A DNA stretch of 64,000 bases. Origin: an uncultured Alteromonadaceae bacterium. Its GTDB lineage: Bacteria; Pseudomonadota; Gammaproteobacteria; Enterobacterales; Alteromonadaceae. Position 1 is the first letter of the stretch, and each line of letters opens with the position of its first letter. Position numbers and translations under genes: made by a program. Where the stretch lies: assembly GCA_913056495.1 (NCBI GenBank), contig CAJXMO010000007.1:62001-126000 (forward strand), read 5' to 3'. Positions 46,538 through 55,066 of this stretch are shown here, piece after piece. The notes below the pieces were generated by a model that made no database searches, was not told the DNA's origin, and was given only the letters and a program-made list of their open reading frames with translations.

Positions 46538-47239
46538 CTATTTCTTATCAATAAAGGTATTAATAGTGAGTCGGCCATTCCTAGGGTTGTTGTCAGGTTG
46601 AAATTTTCGATCAATATTACCTGAATGAAGCAAATTGCAAGGATAAACCACTAATCGGTTAAATAGGCCTTCGACAGAGCCAATACGCTGGAACAAAGCC
46701 GTATCACCGTTAATATAACCGTCTTCTCTGCGTGGGATGTTTTCTGTACCATCTTCAAATTCTAATGATTGAAAATAAATATCCGAATTAGCCGAATTCA
46801 AGCGTTCAATCCCGGTTTTTTTATGTCGGTAAAATCCGGTGCCGCCATGGGTTTGCTTAAATAAATAATGCAGTACTGCGAACGAATTTGGCTCAAGGGA
46901 GTCAACATGTGGAATTCGCTGATAAATACTGAGCTGATTGGCTGCCTGCGTAACTAAAGAATATTGAGGTTTATCAGTCATAAAACTGGCATTTGGCAAG
47001 CTAAAAGTTTGCGCCAAAATTGGAGATAAAGTTTGCTGTAAATAGCGCTGATAATAATCACTCGCTTGTGCACGCACCCCCGGATATAAAGGAGATTGTC
47101 GGCAAAATTGAGCAGAACAAGCTTGCTCAATTAACCATTCACTTTGCCCAATAAAATCATCAATAACGATAACAGGTGTATGGCTTTGGCCAAAAGTATG
47201 ACAATTGACTTTGAAATTTTGTCCCTGGTTTAATTGCAT
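46538..47239 (-). CDS. DUF6445 family protein, possible 2OG-Fe(II) oxygenase
   Basis: A 233-residue soluble protein; ATG at 47239 has AAGG 8 bases upstream, while six extra codons upstream lack one. It matches the DUF6445 family found with TBDR and halogenase genes: PVIVIDDF, YPGVRA, LSIYQRIPHVDSLEP, FAVLHYLF, GGTGFYRH, GLFNRLVVYPCNLLHSG and GRLTINTFI. The HVD, later LLHSG histidine and GRLT arginine order resembles the HxD...H...R facial triad of 2-oxoglutarate/Fe(II) oxygenases of the prolyl-hydroxylase type; that reading is inference. Here it lies just downstream of GH51, away from the halogenases it usually accompanies. Confidence 0.72.
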   Translation of the reverse strand: MQLNQGQNFKVNCHTFGQSHTPVIVIDDFIGQSEWLIEQACSAQFCRQSPLYPGVRAQASDYYQRYLQQTLSPILAQTFSLPNASFMTDKPQYSLVTQAANQLSIYQRIPHVDSLEPNSFAVLHYLFKQTHGGTGFYRHKKTGIERLNSANSDIYFQSLEFEDGTENIPRREDGYINGDTALFQRIGSVEGLFNRLVVYPCNLLHSGNIDRKFQPDNNPRNGRLTINTFIDKK

Positions 47240-47254
47240 TTTATACCTTATAAA

Positions 47255-47280
47255 CAAAAAACCCGCATCTATGATGCGGG
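47255..47280 (-). terminator. Terminator after GH51
   Basis: CCCGCATC (47262-47269) pairs perfectly with GATGCGGG (47273-47280). On the minus strand the stem is followed by a six-base T run. It stands between the GH51 stop and the DUF6445 start. Confidence 0.8.
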
Positions 47281-47294
47281 TTCACCTTTTCGTA

Positions 47295-48869
47295 TTATTT
47301 CAACTGTACAACTAGAACTGAGTGAGCTGGCAGTTTAATAGCTAATTTTCCAGACCTAATTTTGCTTTTAAACGCAACAGGTTTTACTCGTTCCGGTTCA
47401 TCAAAAGAGTTAAAAGAATTCATTTGCTTAGCTGTTAACAACTGGCCTTGTGCCCGGCTTGCGTTTTGACCTTTGAGGTCAACATTAACCTCAACATCAT
47501 CTTTGGCAGATAAATTAACCAATGCAACGTAAGTTTTACCATCCTTCGCTTTTGCAGCAGAAGCACTGACTAACGGATAAGTTTCCCCTTCAAACGTCTC
47601 ATATGCCATTTGTTCTGTTTTAAGCTCTAGCTGAGTAGCATCCTGAAAAGGAACATACATTTTAAACGCATGGTAAGTTGGGGTTAATAACATTTTTTCT
47701 TTATCTGTCAGTATCATAGCTTGTAATACATTGACCATTTGCGCAATATTTGTCATATGTACACGTTCTGCATACTGATGAAAAATATTAAAATTTGAAG
47801 CCGCAATGACTGCATCACGAATGGTATTTTGTTGATATAAAAAGCCTGGATTATGATCTGCTTCTACGTCATACCATGCACCCCATTCATCAACATAAAA
47901 TCCAATTTCACCTTCCGGGTCATTTTTATCCAGTACAGCGATATTGTCCTGAATAAACTTTTCCATTTTCAGTGTATTGATCATAGTTGAATGCCACTCT
48001 GATTCCGGAAAAGTAATGGATTTGCCTTTTGCGTTCCAATCATTCGTTGGCAAAGTGTAATAGTGGAAGGAAATCGCATCCATTTTTGCTTTTTTATTTT
48101 GGCTGAGCACATCAGTCCAGCTGGTGTCATCACCTGTACCGCCACTGGCAACAAAAACAGGCACAGTACCATTGTATGTTTTGGCAAAAGTTGCATACTG
48201 ATTATATAAATGGCTATAAAACTCAGGCGTCATATTACCACCACAACCCCAGGCTTCATTGCCAATAGTTAGGTAGTCGATTTTAAAAGGTTTATCACGC
48301 CCGTTAGCCCGTCTTTCCTGTGCAAGACTCGAGTTATTGGTTGAAGTCATATATTCAAGCCATTGGGCCATTTCTTTCGCAGTACCTGTACCTAAATTAA
48401 CATTTAAATAAGTTTCGGAACCGACCAATTCTGCAAATTCAAAAAATTCATGGGTACCAAACTGGTTACTTTCTTCGACTCCGCCCCAGTTTGAATTCAC
48501 TCTGATGGGTCGGCTATCGCGGTCGCCGATACCATCTCGCCAATGATACTCGTCCGCAAAACAGCCGCCTGGCCAGCGCATGACTGGAACATGCAAAGCT
48601 TTTAATGCCTGTAAAACATCATTTCGATAACCTTTAGTATTCGGAATTGAAGAATCTTCGCCGACCCAAATACCTTCATAAATGCCACGCCCTAAATGCT
48701 CAGTAAACTGACCATAGATATTTTTATTAATTTTTGCACCTGTTTGACTGACATCTAAAACAAATGAGGCCTGATCTGCTGCAACGGCAGGGAGAGCTAT
48801 AGTTAAAGACGCCAAACATACAGAATGCAGGCTTAGTTTTTTTAAAGTCTTATTGAAAAATTGTTTCAT
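47295..48869 (-). CDS. GH51 alpha-L-arabinofuranosidase
   Basis: A 524-residue enzyme with signal peptide (cleavage near AVAAD) that releases arabinose from arabinoxylan oligosaccharides. GH51 marks: KINKNIYGQFTEHLGRGIYEGIW, VPVMRWPGGCFADEYHWRDGIG, acid/base E205 in TIGNEAWGCGG, and nucleophile E328 in YVDEWGAWYD. A C-terminal beta-sandwich ends in LPAHSVLVVQL. Many GH51 enzymes are cytoplasmic, so export here indicates action in the periplasm or outside. A candidate operator lies 53 bases upstream. Confidence 0.94.
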   Translation of the reverse strand: MKQFFNKTLKKLSLHSVCLASLTIALPAVAADQASFVLDVSQTGAKINKNIYGQFTEHLGRGIYEGIWVGEDSSIPNTKGYRNDVLQALKALHVPVMRWPGGCFADEYHWRDGIGDRDSRPIRVNSNWGGVEESNQFGTHEFFEFAELVGSETYLNVNLGTGTAKEMAQWLEYMTSTNNSSLAQERRANGRDKPFKIDYLTIGNEAWGCGGNMTPEFYSHLYNQYATFAKTYNGTVPVFVASGGTGDDTSWTDVLSQNKKAKMDAISFHYYTLPTNDWNAKGKSITFPESEWHSTMINTLKMEKFIQDNIAVLDKNDPEGEIGFYVDEWGAWYDVEADHNPGFLYQQNTIRDAVIAASNFNIFHQYAERVHMTNIAQMVNVLQAMILTDKEKMLLTPTYHAFKMYVPFQDATQLELKTEQMAYETFEGETYPLVSASAAKAKDGKTYVALVNLSAKDDVEVNVDLKGQNASRAQGQLLTAKQMNSFNSFDEPERVKPVAFKSKIRSGKLAIKLPAHSVLVVQLK

Positions 48870-48921
48870 TTAGTGCTTTTCCATCATAAATGTAAATAGA
48901 TTAACGTAATGATAACAGCTA

Positions 48922-48939
48922 AATGTAAAAATGACTATA
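48922..48939. promoter_or_regulatory. Candidate operator upstream of GH51
   Basis: On the minus strand, TATAGT and ACATT arms around CATTTTT with 7-base spacing. The ATAGT/ACATT arm pair is the same as at 54765. Confidence 0.45.
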
Positions 48940-48982
48940 AAAACGAGCCTTATTTGTAAAACCCGTTTTTACTGGAAAGTAC

Positions 48983-50317
48983 TTAGTCCGCAATCACTAT
49001 GGTGACAATACTTCTGGCTGGTAATGACGGTAACTTCACCACTTTACCATTTGCGCTGACATCAAGTAACTCGCGATTTTGGGTTTGAGAAGTGATGTAT
49101 GCATCCACTGAACTCAGCACAAAGGGCATTTCAAAGTCAATGTTCTGCTTATCGCTTGTACCTCGGTTCACTATAACAATGACTGTATTATCTTCATTTT
49201 TATAGCCAGTCACATAAGCACCGTTTATCGTATTTTGCACATCAATTCGTTCTGCACCCGGACGAACGAATTTAGCAAAATGGGAGAATGCCCAGCCTCG
49301 TTTTAAAACCTGTCCTGCTTCTGTACCGAATTCAGCTCGGCCATCACCGATTAACGAATAATATCGTTTTGCCCACCACCAGATATATGAATTCCAATTA
49401 ACTGTCATGGTACGATGCATTTGGTATAACACTTTGTCTAAAGTTTCATCCCAAACCGCTTTGTTATCACCGCCCCAGATAGCATCGCCTTCACCGTCTG
49501 CATCATGAATAAGCCACTCTGTCATCCAGCGTTTTTTATTTTTTTCTTCTGCAAGAGGATATTCTGACAACGCGTCTGTACTTTCACTGCCATATAGATG
49601 ACCACCAACATATTCAAAGTTTTGTAACGCTTGTTCGCTATTCAAACTGGGATCCGTATAAGCACGGTTAAAGCCAAGTGATTCACCTACCAAAACCTGA
49701 GTCGGTATTAGCTCACCAAATTCAACTAAAAAATCTCTAAACTCAGTACCAGTCCAATCACAGGATTCATAATCCGGATGCCAGTCAGGCTCATTTTGAA
49801 TTGAAACCACATCAATGTTAACCCCTTTACCTGCCATAAAATCAACATAGGATTTTAAATGCAAAGCATAATCTTCATAATACTCAGGCAATAATTTGCC
49901 TCCGCCAACCGTGCTTTTATTATCTTTCATATAAGCGGGGGGAGACCATGGCGTAGCCAATATTTGAACATCACTTGAAATGGCTTTAGCTTCAACTAAA
50001 TTATCAACAGCCAGCGGCCAGACATCTTCTGTCGGGTTGATGATAGTCCTCAGAATAGTTAACCCCAACTCATTATCTCCTGTACCTACCAAGGTATTCA
50101 CTTCATCATCAGACAACATATCATATGTCCACATAGGTAAAGCAGCACCAAACCCATCAATCGTTTGATAACGTGTTTGTAAATCAACTGTCAGCTCAAA
50201 CTTATGTTCCGGCTTTTCGTCACCAGGGTCTGGTTCTGAGCCCGAAGATGAGCCGCCACACCCGGATAAACTCAGAGAAGAAATTAACAACAATAATAAA
50301 GGGTATTTAATATTCAT
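48983..50317 (-). CDS. GH30 xylanase, lipoprotein, with variant substrate loop
   Basis: A 444-residue GH30 enzyme: lipobox LSGC (Cys20), Ser/Gly/Pro/Glu-rich linker, then YQTIDGFGAALPMW, LATPWSPPAYMKDN, acid/base E176 in SIQNEPDWHP and nucleophile E267 in RWMTEWLI, plus the C-terminal beta-sandwich. It is a paralogue of the next gene. Where glucuronoxylan-specific GH30_8 enzymes and the paralogue have WWYIRR before the YG, this protein has WWWAKR and YYS. It also has an acidic insertion after the nucleophile (HDADGEGDAIWGGDNKAVWD). These changes lie in loops that contact the glucuronate side chain, so its specificity may differ. It is separated from the paralogue by a terminator. Confidence 0.9.
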   Translation of the reverse strand: MNIKYPLLLLLISSLSLSGCGGSSSGSEPDPGDEKPEHKFELTVDLQTRYQTIDGFGAALPMWTYDMLSDDEVNTLVGTGDNELGLTILRTIINPTEDVWPLAVDNLVEAKAISSDVQILATPWSPPAYMKDNKSTVGGGKLLPEYYEDYALHLKSYVDFMAGKGVNIDVVSIQNEPDWHPDYESCDWTGTEFRDFLVEFGELIPTQVLVGESLGFNRAYTDPSLNSEQALQNFEYVGGHLYGSESTDALSEYPLAEEKNKKRWMTEWLIHDADGEGDAIWGGDNKAVWDETLDKVLYQMHRTMTVNWNSYIWWWAKRYYSLIGDGRAEFGTEAGQVLKRGWAFSHFAKFVRPGAERIDVQNTINGAYVTGYKNEDNTVIVIVNRGTSDKQNIDFEMPFVLSSVDAYITSQTQNRELLDVSANGKVVKLPSLPARSIVTIVIAD

Positions 50318-50361
50318 ATATAGGAAGCTCCTTAATAAATGAGCAGATTAATTGATTAAAC

Positions 50362-50404
50362 ATAAAAAACCTGAGCTTTAAACATCAGTTTCAAAGCTCA
50401 GGTT
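50362..50404 (-). terminator. Terminator between the two GH30 genes
   Basis: AACCTGAGCTTT (50368-50379) pairs perfectly with AAAGCTCAGGTT (50393-50404), followed by TTTTTTATG on the minus strand. Confidence 0.8.
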
Positions 50405-50439
50405 AAAGTAGAAAAGAGAGCAGACTTGCTCAAATGAAA

Positions 50440-51660
50440 CTAATCAGAAACAAATGTTTGTACTGCCCAAGGATCGGCATAAACGCTAAACTGATTATTA
50501 TTAACTGTATAATTACCTCGGTAATCTACATTCATTGAAGCTGATGTCGAATATTTAGTCATTGAACTAACCGTACCATTTTGCAAAGTAAAGTTAAGCT
50601 GTTTGTGTGAACCGCTTTTGTTAACAACCACAATCACAAGTTTGCCTGAATTATTTTTATAGGCAGTCACATATACGTTACTCTCAGGTAGTTCAGTTGC
50701 GCCAATACGGGTGTAACCCGGACGTATAAATTTTGAAAACTGAGACATTATGTAACCACGTTTACTGACATTACCGTCTTCAGTTAACAAACCATAGCCC
50801 CGACGAATATACCACCAAATATAGGCGCTATAGTTGGCGACCATGCTTTGGTGCAACTCTAAACCCACATCTATGGCTTCATTCCAATCGTTAGCATCTT
50901 CGTTGTTAGTGTAATGCTCTGTCATCCATAACTTTTTACCTTTTTGCAATGCAAGGGGGTAATTGGTTGGTGTGACACCGTACAAATGACCACCAATGAT
51001 ATCAACATAACTATTAGCAACGGGATCATTTAAAATGGGATCTGAGTAAGCGGTTGTAAAACCCAAAGACTCAGGCGCTACAATTTTAAGTGCCGGATCA
51101 AGGCGCCAGCCCTGATCATTTAAATAAGTAACAAAATCAGCACCTGACCAATCACAAGATTCATAATTTGGATGCCAGTCTGGTTCATTTTGCAAAGATA
51201 ACGCATAAATTGGCGCACCTTCACCGGCCATATAGTTAGTAAAGTTCATTAGGTGATCGGTATAGCCCCAATAATGCGCTGTTTCAAGTTTGCCACCATT
51301 ATTAACATCATTATTGTCTTTCATATAGGCGGGCGGTGACCAAGGCGTAGCTAACAATTTTGCACCGTACGAGTGTGCAATTTGAGCGGTGGGCACTTGC
51401 ATGTACCAGTTAGTAGAGTCTGGATCAATTCGCATACGCATTATGGAGAGCCCCATCTCACCATTAGCTGTCCCAAACGCCTTAGTAGCCTGAGCCGGAG
51501 TCAAGTCATTGATCCAACCAGGTGCATTCATACCACCAAAACCATCGATCTCCTGGTATTGCGTATTAAAGTTTACGGTAACATTAGCAGCCAGCGTATT
51601 TAAACTGATTGAGCTGAGTAATAAAGCGGCTGAAATACCGAGTAGTTTTTTTATTTCCAT
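50440..51660 (-). CDS. GH30_8-type glucuronoxylan endo-xylanase
   Basis: A 406-residue exported enzyme (signal peptide 1-24) that cuts xylan at sites set by glucuronic acid branches. Marks: YQEIDGFGGMNAPGWI, LATPWSPPAYMKDN, acid/base E159 in SLQNEPDWHP, nucleophile E248 in LWMTEHY, and the loop IWWYIRRGYGLL carrying the arginine that binds glucuronate in XynC-type enzymes. The C-terminal side beta-sandwich is complete. It is a paralogue of the neighbouring gene but without a lipobox. The product is well suited for GH115. Confidence 0.93.
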   Translation of the reverse strand: MEIKKLLGISAALLLSSISLNTLAANVTVNFNTQYQEIDGFGGMNAPGWINDLTPAQATKAFGTANGEMGLSIMRMRIDPDSTNWYMQVPTAQIAHSYGAKLLATPWSPPAYMKDNNDVNNGGKLETAHYWGYTDHLMNFTNYMAGEGAPIYALSLQNEPDWHPNYESCDWSGADFVTYLNDQGWRLDPALKIVAPESLGFTTAYSDPILNDPVANSYVDIIGGHLYGVTPTNYPLALQKGKKLWMTEHYTNNEDANDWNEAIDVGLELHQSMVANYSAYIWWYIRRGYGLLTEDGNVSKRGYIMSQFSKFIRPGYTRIGATELPESNVYVTAYKNNSGKLVIVVVNKSGSHKQLNFTLQNGTVSSMTKYSTSASMNVDYRGNYTVNNNQFSVYADPWAVQTFVSD

Positions 51661-51847
51661 ATTTATCTGACCTTTTTGTTAGTGTCTACTATTGAATGGC
51701 AGACGAGGGCTGCCAGCTGTTTTACTAAATCACAACTATGTGACTCAATAAACCTTGCGCCAGAATACTCAATGTCGGTAACGTAAAATCACATAGGTTC
51801 GGTTCAAAGCATTTCAGGCGCACTTAATTTTTCACTCACTGTTCTGT

Positions 51848-53011
51848 TTATTTAAACTCTGCCAAAGCATCTGCCATACCCTGCAATGCAGGTTTAGCTT
51901 CGAACTGAGCATTAAATAATAAAGGCCAATCAGGTGAATCGTATAAACCAATAATCCAACTGTCGATATCACTAATTCCCCAAACCGTGATGCCGCCTCT
52001 TTGAGAAGCTGGTACTGTGGTTAAATAAGCAGATACAACATCGTAATATCGCTTTTTCTGTTTTTCCGCAATTTTTGGCGTTAATTCATCCGCAGTTTCA
52101 GCTGAATTCATCCGAATATCCAGTTCAGTGATTTTTACTTTAATGCCTAAATCAACCACTTTTTGAAATTGAGATTTTATCGTAGATATACTTGGATAAT
52201 TGTCACTGATGTGCATTTGAAAACCCACACCATCAATTGGAATATTGCGTGACTTAAAATCAGCGGCCATGTTAACAACGGCATCTAACTTAGCAGCACT
52301 GCTCGATAAATTGTAATCGTTATAATAAAGTTCAGCGTCTGGATCTGCCGAACGAGCTGCAATAAAAGCACGTTCAATAAACTCAGCGCCTATATTCTGA
52401 TACCAGATAGAACCTGATTCACCCGTGCTACGATAATTACCGTCGTCTAAAAAAGCTTCATTTACCACGTCCCAGCTTTTTAAACGCCCGGCAAAATGGG
52501 TAGCAATTGTCGTGACATGATTTTCCATCATCTCAATCCAAGCTTGTTTATCTCCACTAAACGAACGCATCCAGCTTGCGGTCTGGCTGTGCCAGACTAA
52601 TACATGACCATGCATAGATAAGCCGTTGTTGCTGGCAAAATTCACTAAATTATCTGCATCAGTAAAATTAAATGAGTCTTGTGCCGGATGCAAAGCATCC
52701 ATTTTCATAATGTTTTCCGCTGATAACTGGCTAAAGTGCTTGATAGCCAAATTTTGACGGTCTTCACTCAGCATAATACTGCTACCATAATTTCCGGCAG
52801 GAACGGCTACCCCAATAGGAAAATCAACACCCTCTTTTAAACTGGTCACAGTCACAGGGGTGAATTCGGTTATTTCTTCCTGTTGATTTTTATTATCTTC
52901 TTGCTTGTCTTGCAACTTAGCCTTATCAACCTGATGGCCGCCACCAGAACCACATGCAGTTAAACTCAAGCAACCGCTTAACACTAGAGCAATAATCCTG
53001 TAATTAATCAT
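51848..53011 (-). CDS. GH10 endo-beta-1,4-xylanase, lipoprotein
   Basis: A 387-residue GH10 xylanase. Lipobox LTAC (Cys20) is followed by a Gly and then Lys/Gln/Glu-rich linker (about 21-50) that would hold the enzyme off the membrane. The catalytic domain has VLVWHSQTASW, acid/base E185 in WDVVNEAF, YYNDYNL and nucleophile E296 in ITELDIR. It differs clearly from the GH10 at 3283-4437, so the two probably have different locations or oligomer preferences. It lies between the CBM lipoprotein and GH30 genes on the same strand. Confidence 0.94.
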   Translation of the reverse strand: MINYRIIALVLSGCLSLTACGSGGGHQVDKAKLQDKQEDNKNQQEEITEFTPVTVTSLKEGVDFPIGVAVPAGNYGSSIMLSEDRQNLAIKHFSQLSAENIMKMDALHPAQDSFNFTDADNLVNFASNNGLSMHGHVLVWHSQTASWMRSFSGDKQAWIEMMENHVTTIATHFAGRLKSWDVVNEAFLDDGNYRSTGESGSIWYQNIGAEFIERAFIAARSADPDAELYYNDYNLSSSAAKLDAVVNMAADFKSRNIPIDGVGFQMHISDNYPSISTIKSQFQKVVDLGIKVKITELDIRMNSAETADELTPKIAEKQKKRYYDVVSAYLTTVPASQRGGITVWGISDIDSWIIGLYDSPDWPLLFNAQFEAKPALQGMADALAEFK

Positions 53012-53047
53012 GAATTCCTCTTCAATACCGTTTTGTATAACAAAGAC

Positions 53048-53071
53048 AACGGCACAGTAAACTGTGCCGTT
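53048..53071 (-). terminator. Hairpin after the CBM lipoprotein gene
   Basis: AACGGCACAGT and ACTGTGCCGTT are perfect 11-base arms separated by AA. The U-tract is weak. Confidence 0.55.
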
Positions 53072-53101
53072 AGGTTAGGGTAAATTTGAATTTGTAAAGT
53101 G

Positions 53102-54741
53102 CTAATTGCAGTTACCGGCTGTACTGCCTTGACCAGTGGGCTCTTCATCGCCAACTAAAAACTTATCAAGTTGCAGACCATCTTCACGGAAAATCACATT
53201 TACTGTATGTTGGCCTGCAGCTAAGCTATAGGTTGAAGTTTCATGCCATGCCCATTCAGTTGATTCACCAGTCGTTACCTGATCAAATGTGCCATCATTG
53301 ACCTGAATATAGTAGGAATCGTTGTCACCATTGGCAGCAATTGAGCGACCATACCATTTGTAATCCCCCGCAGTATCAATATCAAAAACGTAACTTACAA
53401 AATGAGTGGCAGATTCATCTGAGGATGGCGTTGTATCATTGTTATTCGCGCCATTCGGATCGGTTAATTCAATGTAAGCATCATTACTGGAATCGGTTGA
53501 AGTTTGCTCAATTGACCACAATGAATCGGCACCCATCTCACCGCACTCTGCCTCTAACCAAACTTTGTTCAATACAACCGGGTCAGGCGGTAAGATTTCG
53601 AACTCATCAATAATATAACTTGCAGTCTCATCTGTGCTTTCAACGAACAAATACATAGCAGTTGGCGGTTCTGTAGGCGTCGAGTCAGAATCTTCTCCAC
53701 CTTCTTCTGCCGCAGGATAAGGATCAACGGCATATTCCCCCACTAGCTGCACCCAGTCAGTATCATTTGCATCTACAGCTGCCAGAACTTGTTTATATAC
53801 CGAATCTGACCCCTCAAAATCGTATCTGATAGTAGCTTTAATTGGAGCGGTTGCGATATCGACTGATTTCACCCACATACTAAACTTATAGCTATCACCA
53901 ACGGTCAGTTTATCTACAAGCTCAATGCCCGGTGCATGCCAGCCGTTCGGCCACTAGATTTAAGCGCATGTGTACCCGCTTTTGCATCTTCAACCGCTTC
54001 CAGCACGACAGACCCCTGAGGCGTCCAGTCACCCGCAGTACCATCGTCAAAGTTAGCGGAATAAATCGCTTGTGGCGTGTTATCTCCGCCGTCACCACCA
54101 TCTATAACGTTTTCAGCTTCACTCACAACAAAGTTATCAATAATATAGTCAACCCCGGCAGTCGGACCTTCAACAAAAGCCAGAACTTCTGTAACCGGGT
54201 CTTCTACTTCTTCATAGGTAAAAGTACCTGTTATTTCAACCCAGTCGGTATCAGTTGCGGCAAATGCCTCTGTCACACTATCGTAACTTGGGTCAGAGCC
54301 TTCAACTGTTGTTTTCATTGTAATTTTAATATCAGCAGATTCGGTCTCAGACAATTTCACCCAAGCGCTAAATTGGTAAGTTTTGCCTTGCTCCAAATAA
54401 TCTGTCAACACAATGGCAGGCGCGTTCCAGTCCTGAGTTCGTCCCGAAGCCTTTAAAGCAAAAACGCCGTCCTGGGCATCCTGGACTGTACTGAGTCCAA
54501 TTTCGCCCTGAGACGTCCAGCCACTAACCGTACCATCTTCAAAGCTGGTCATGTAAACAACGCCTTCAGGTAACTCTTCCTCTTCACCTTCACTGTCAGT
54601 ATTTTCACCTTCTGTATCTTCATTCTGGTTTTGCTGAAGCACTTCTTCAGTCCGTGATGATTCCTCGTCAGTTTCTAAACTACATGCTGTTAAAGCGCCG
54701 GCAGCCAACATTAAAATCAGAGTTTTGTTAAGTTTAAACAT
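53102..54741 (-). pseudogene. Frameshifted CBM-only lipoprotein (two CBM4_9-like modules and a CBM6/35-like module)
   Basis: Two frames encode one protein of about 545 residues. The first (54741-53914) has lipobox LTAC, an acidic linker, one CBM4_9/CBM22-like module (VYMTSFEDGTVSGWTSQG, SGRTQDWNAPAIVL, WVKLSE, DTDWVEITGTF, YIIDNFVV) and the start of a second. It leaves frame near 53945, at SGRTAGMH. The second frame begins HAPGIELVDKL, completes the repeated module (WVKSVD, DTDWVQLVGEY, YIIDEFEI), and adds a third module opening WLEAECGEMG and ending YREDG-like FREDGLQLDKF. Alignment of the two repeats shows that one base is missing (1 mod 3). No catalytic domain exists, so this is a surface xylan-binding protein, perhaps doing the job SusD does in Bacteroidetes. 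As written, it makes a truncated product. Confidence 0.82.
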
Positions 54742-55066
54742 ACGTGTTTCCTTTTACCTTATAATTATAGTCAAACAAACATTATCTAGTATATTAACAC
54801 GGAAGTTTTAATGTCAACATTTTGTTATATTCTTTTTAACTATAAAGATATTTAAGAAATGATTATTTTACTTAAAAACTACATTTATGATTAAAATACC
54901 AGCAAAATTTCTGATAAAGTAATCAATAAATCAAACAACAGATAATTTAAGCCGAAAAAGTCCTTATTAATTCAAATGTGTATTTTATTTTAGGTTGAAG
55001 TTCATTGAATTCCTGTATTAAATTAGTTAAATTAATCTTATTGTTAATAATACCATTATAAAATCT
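54742..55066. other. Divergent promoter region without a gene
   Basis: About 325 strongly AT-rich bases between the CBM lipoprotein (minus) and the esterase-GH115 genes (plus). It has the candidate operator at 54765-54785 and no credible coding frame. Confidence 0.6.
54765..54785. promoter_or_regulatory. Candidate operator between CBM lipoprotein and esterase genes
   Basis: ATAGT and ACATT arms around CAAACAA, the same spacer as in the perfect 4488-4510 site. It is 23 bases upstream of the lipoprotein start. Confidence 0.5.

Noticed and set aside
53914-53960. Programmed ribosomal frameshift in the CBM lipoprotein
   Set aside because: There is no slippery heptamer at the junction, and the frame change sits in the middle of a repeated module where the first copy is in frame. 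A one-base deletion is more likely.
53932-54456. Plus-strand 174-codon open frame opposite the CBM lipoprotein
   Set aside because: It is antisense to a recognisable CBM coding frame, lacks any domain signature and has no ribosome site, so it is a shadow frame.
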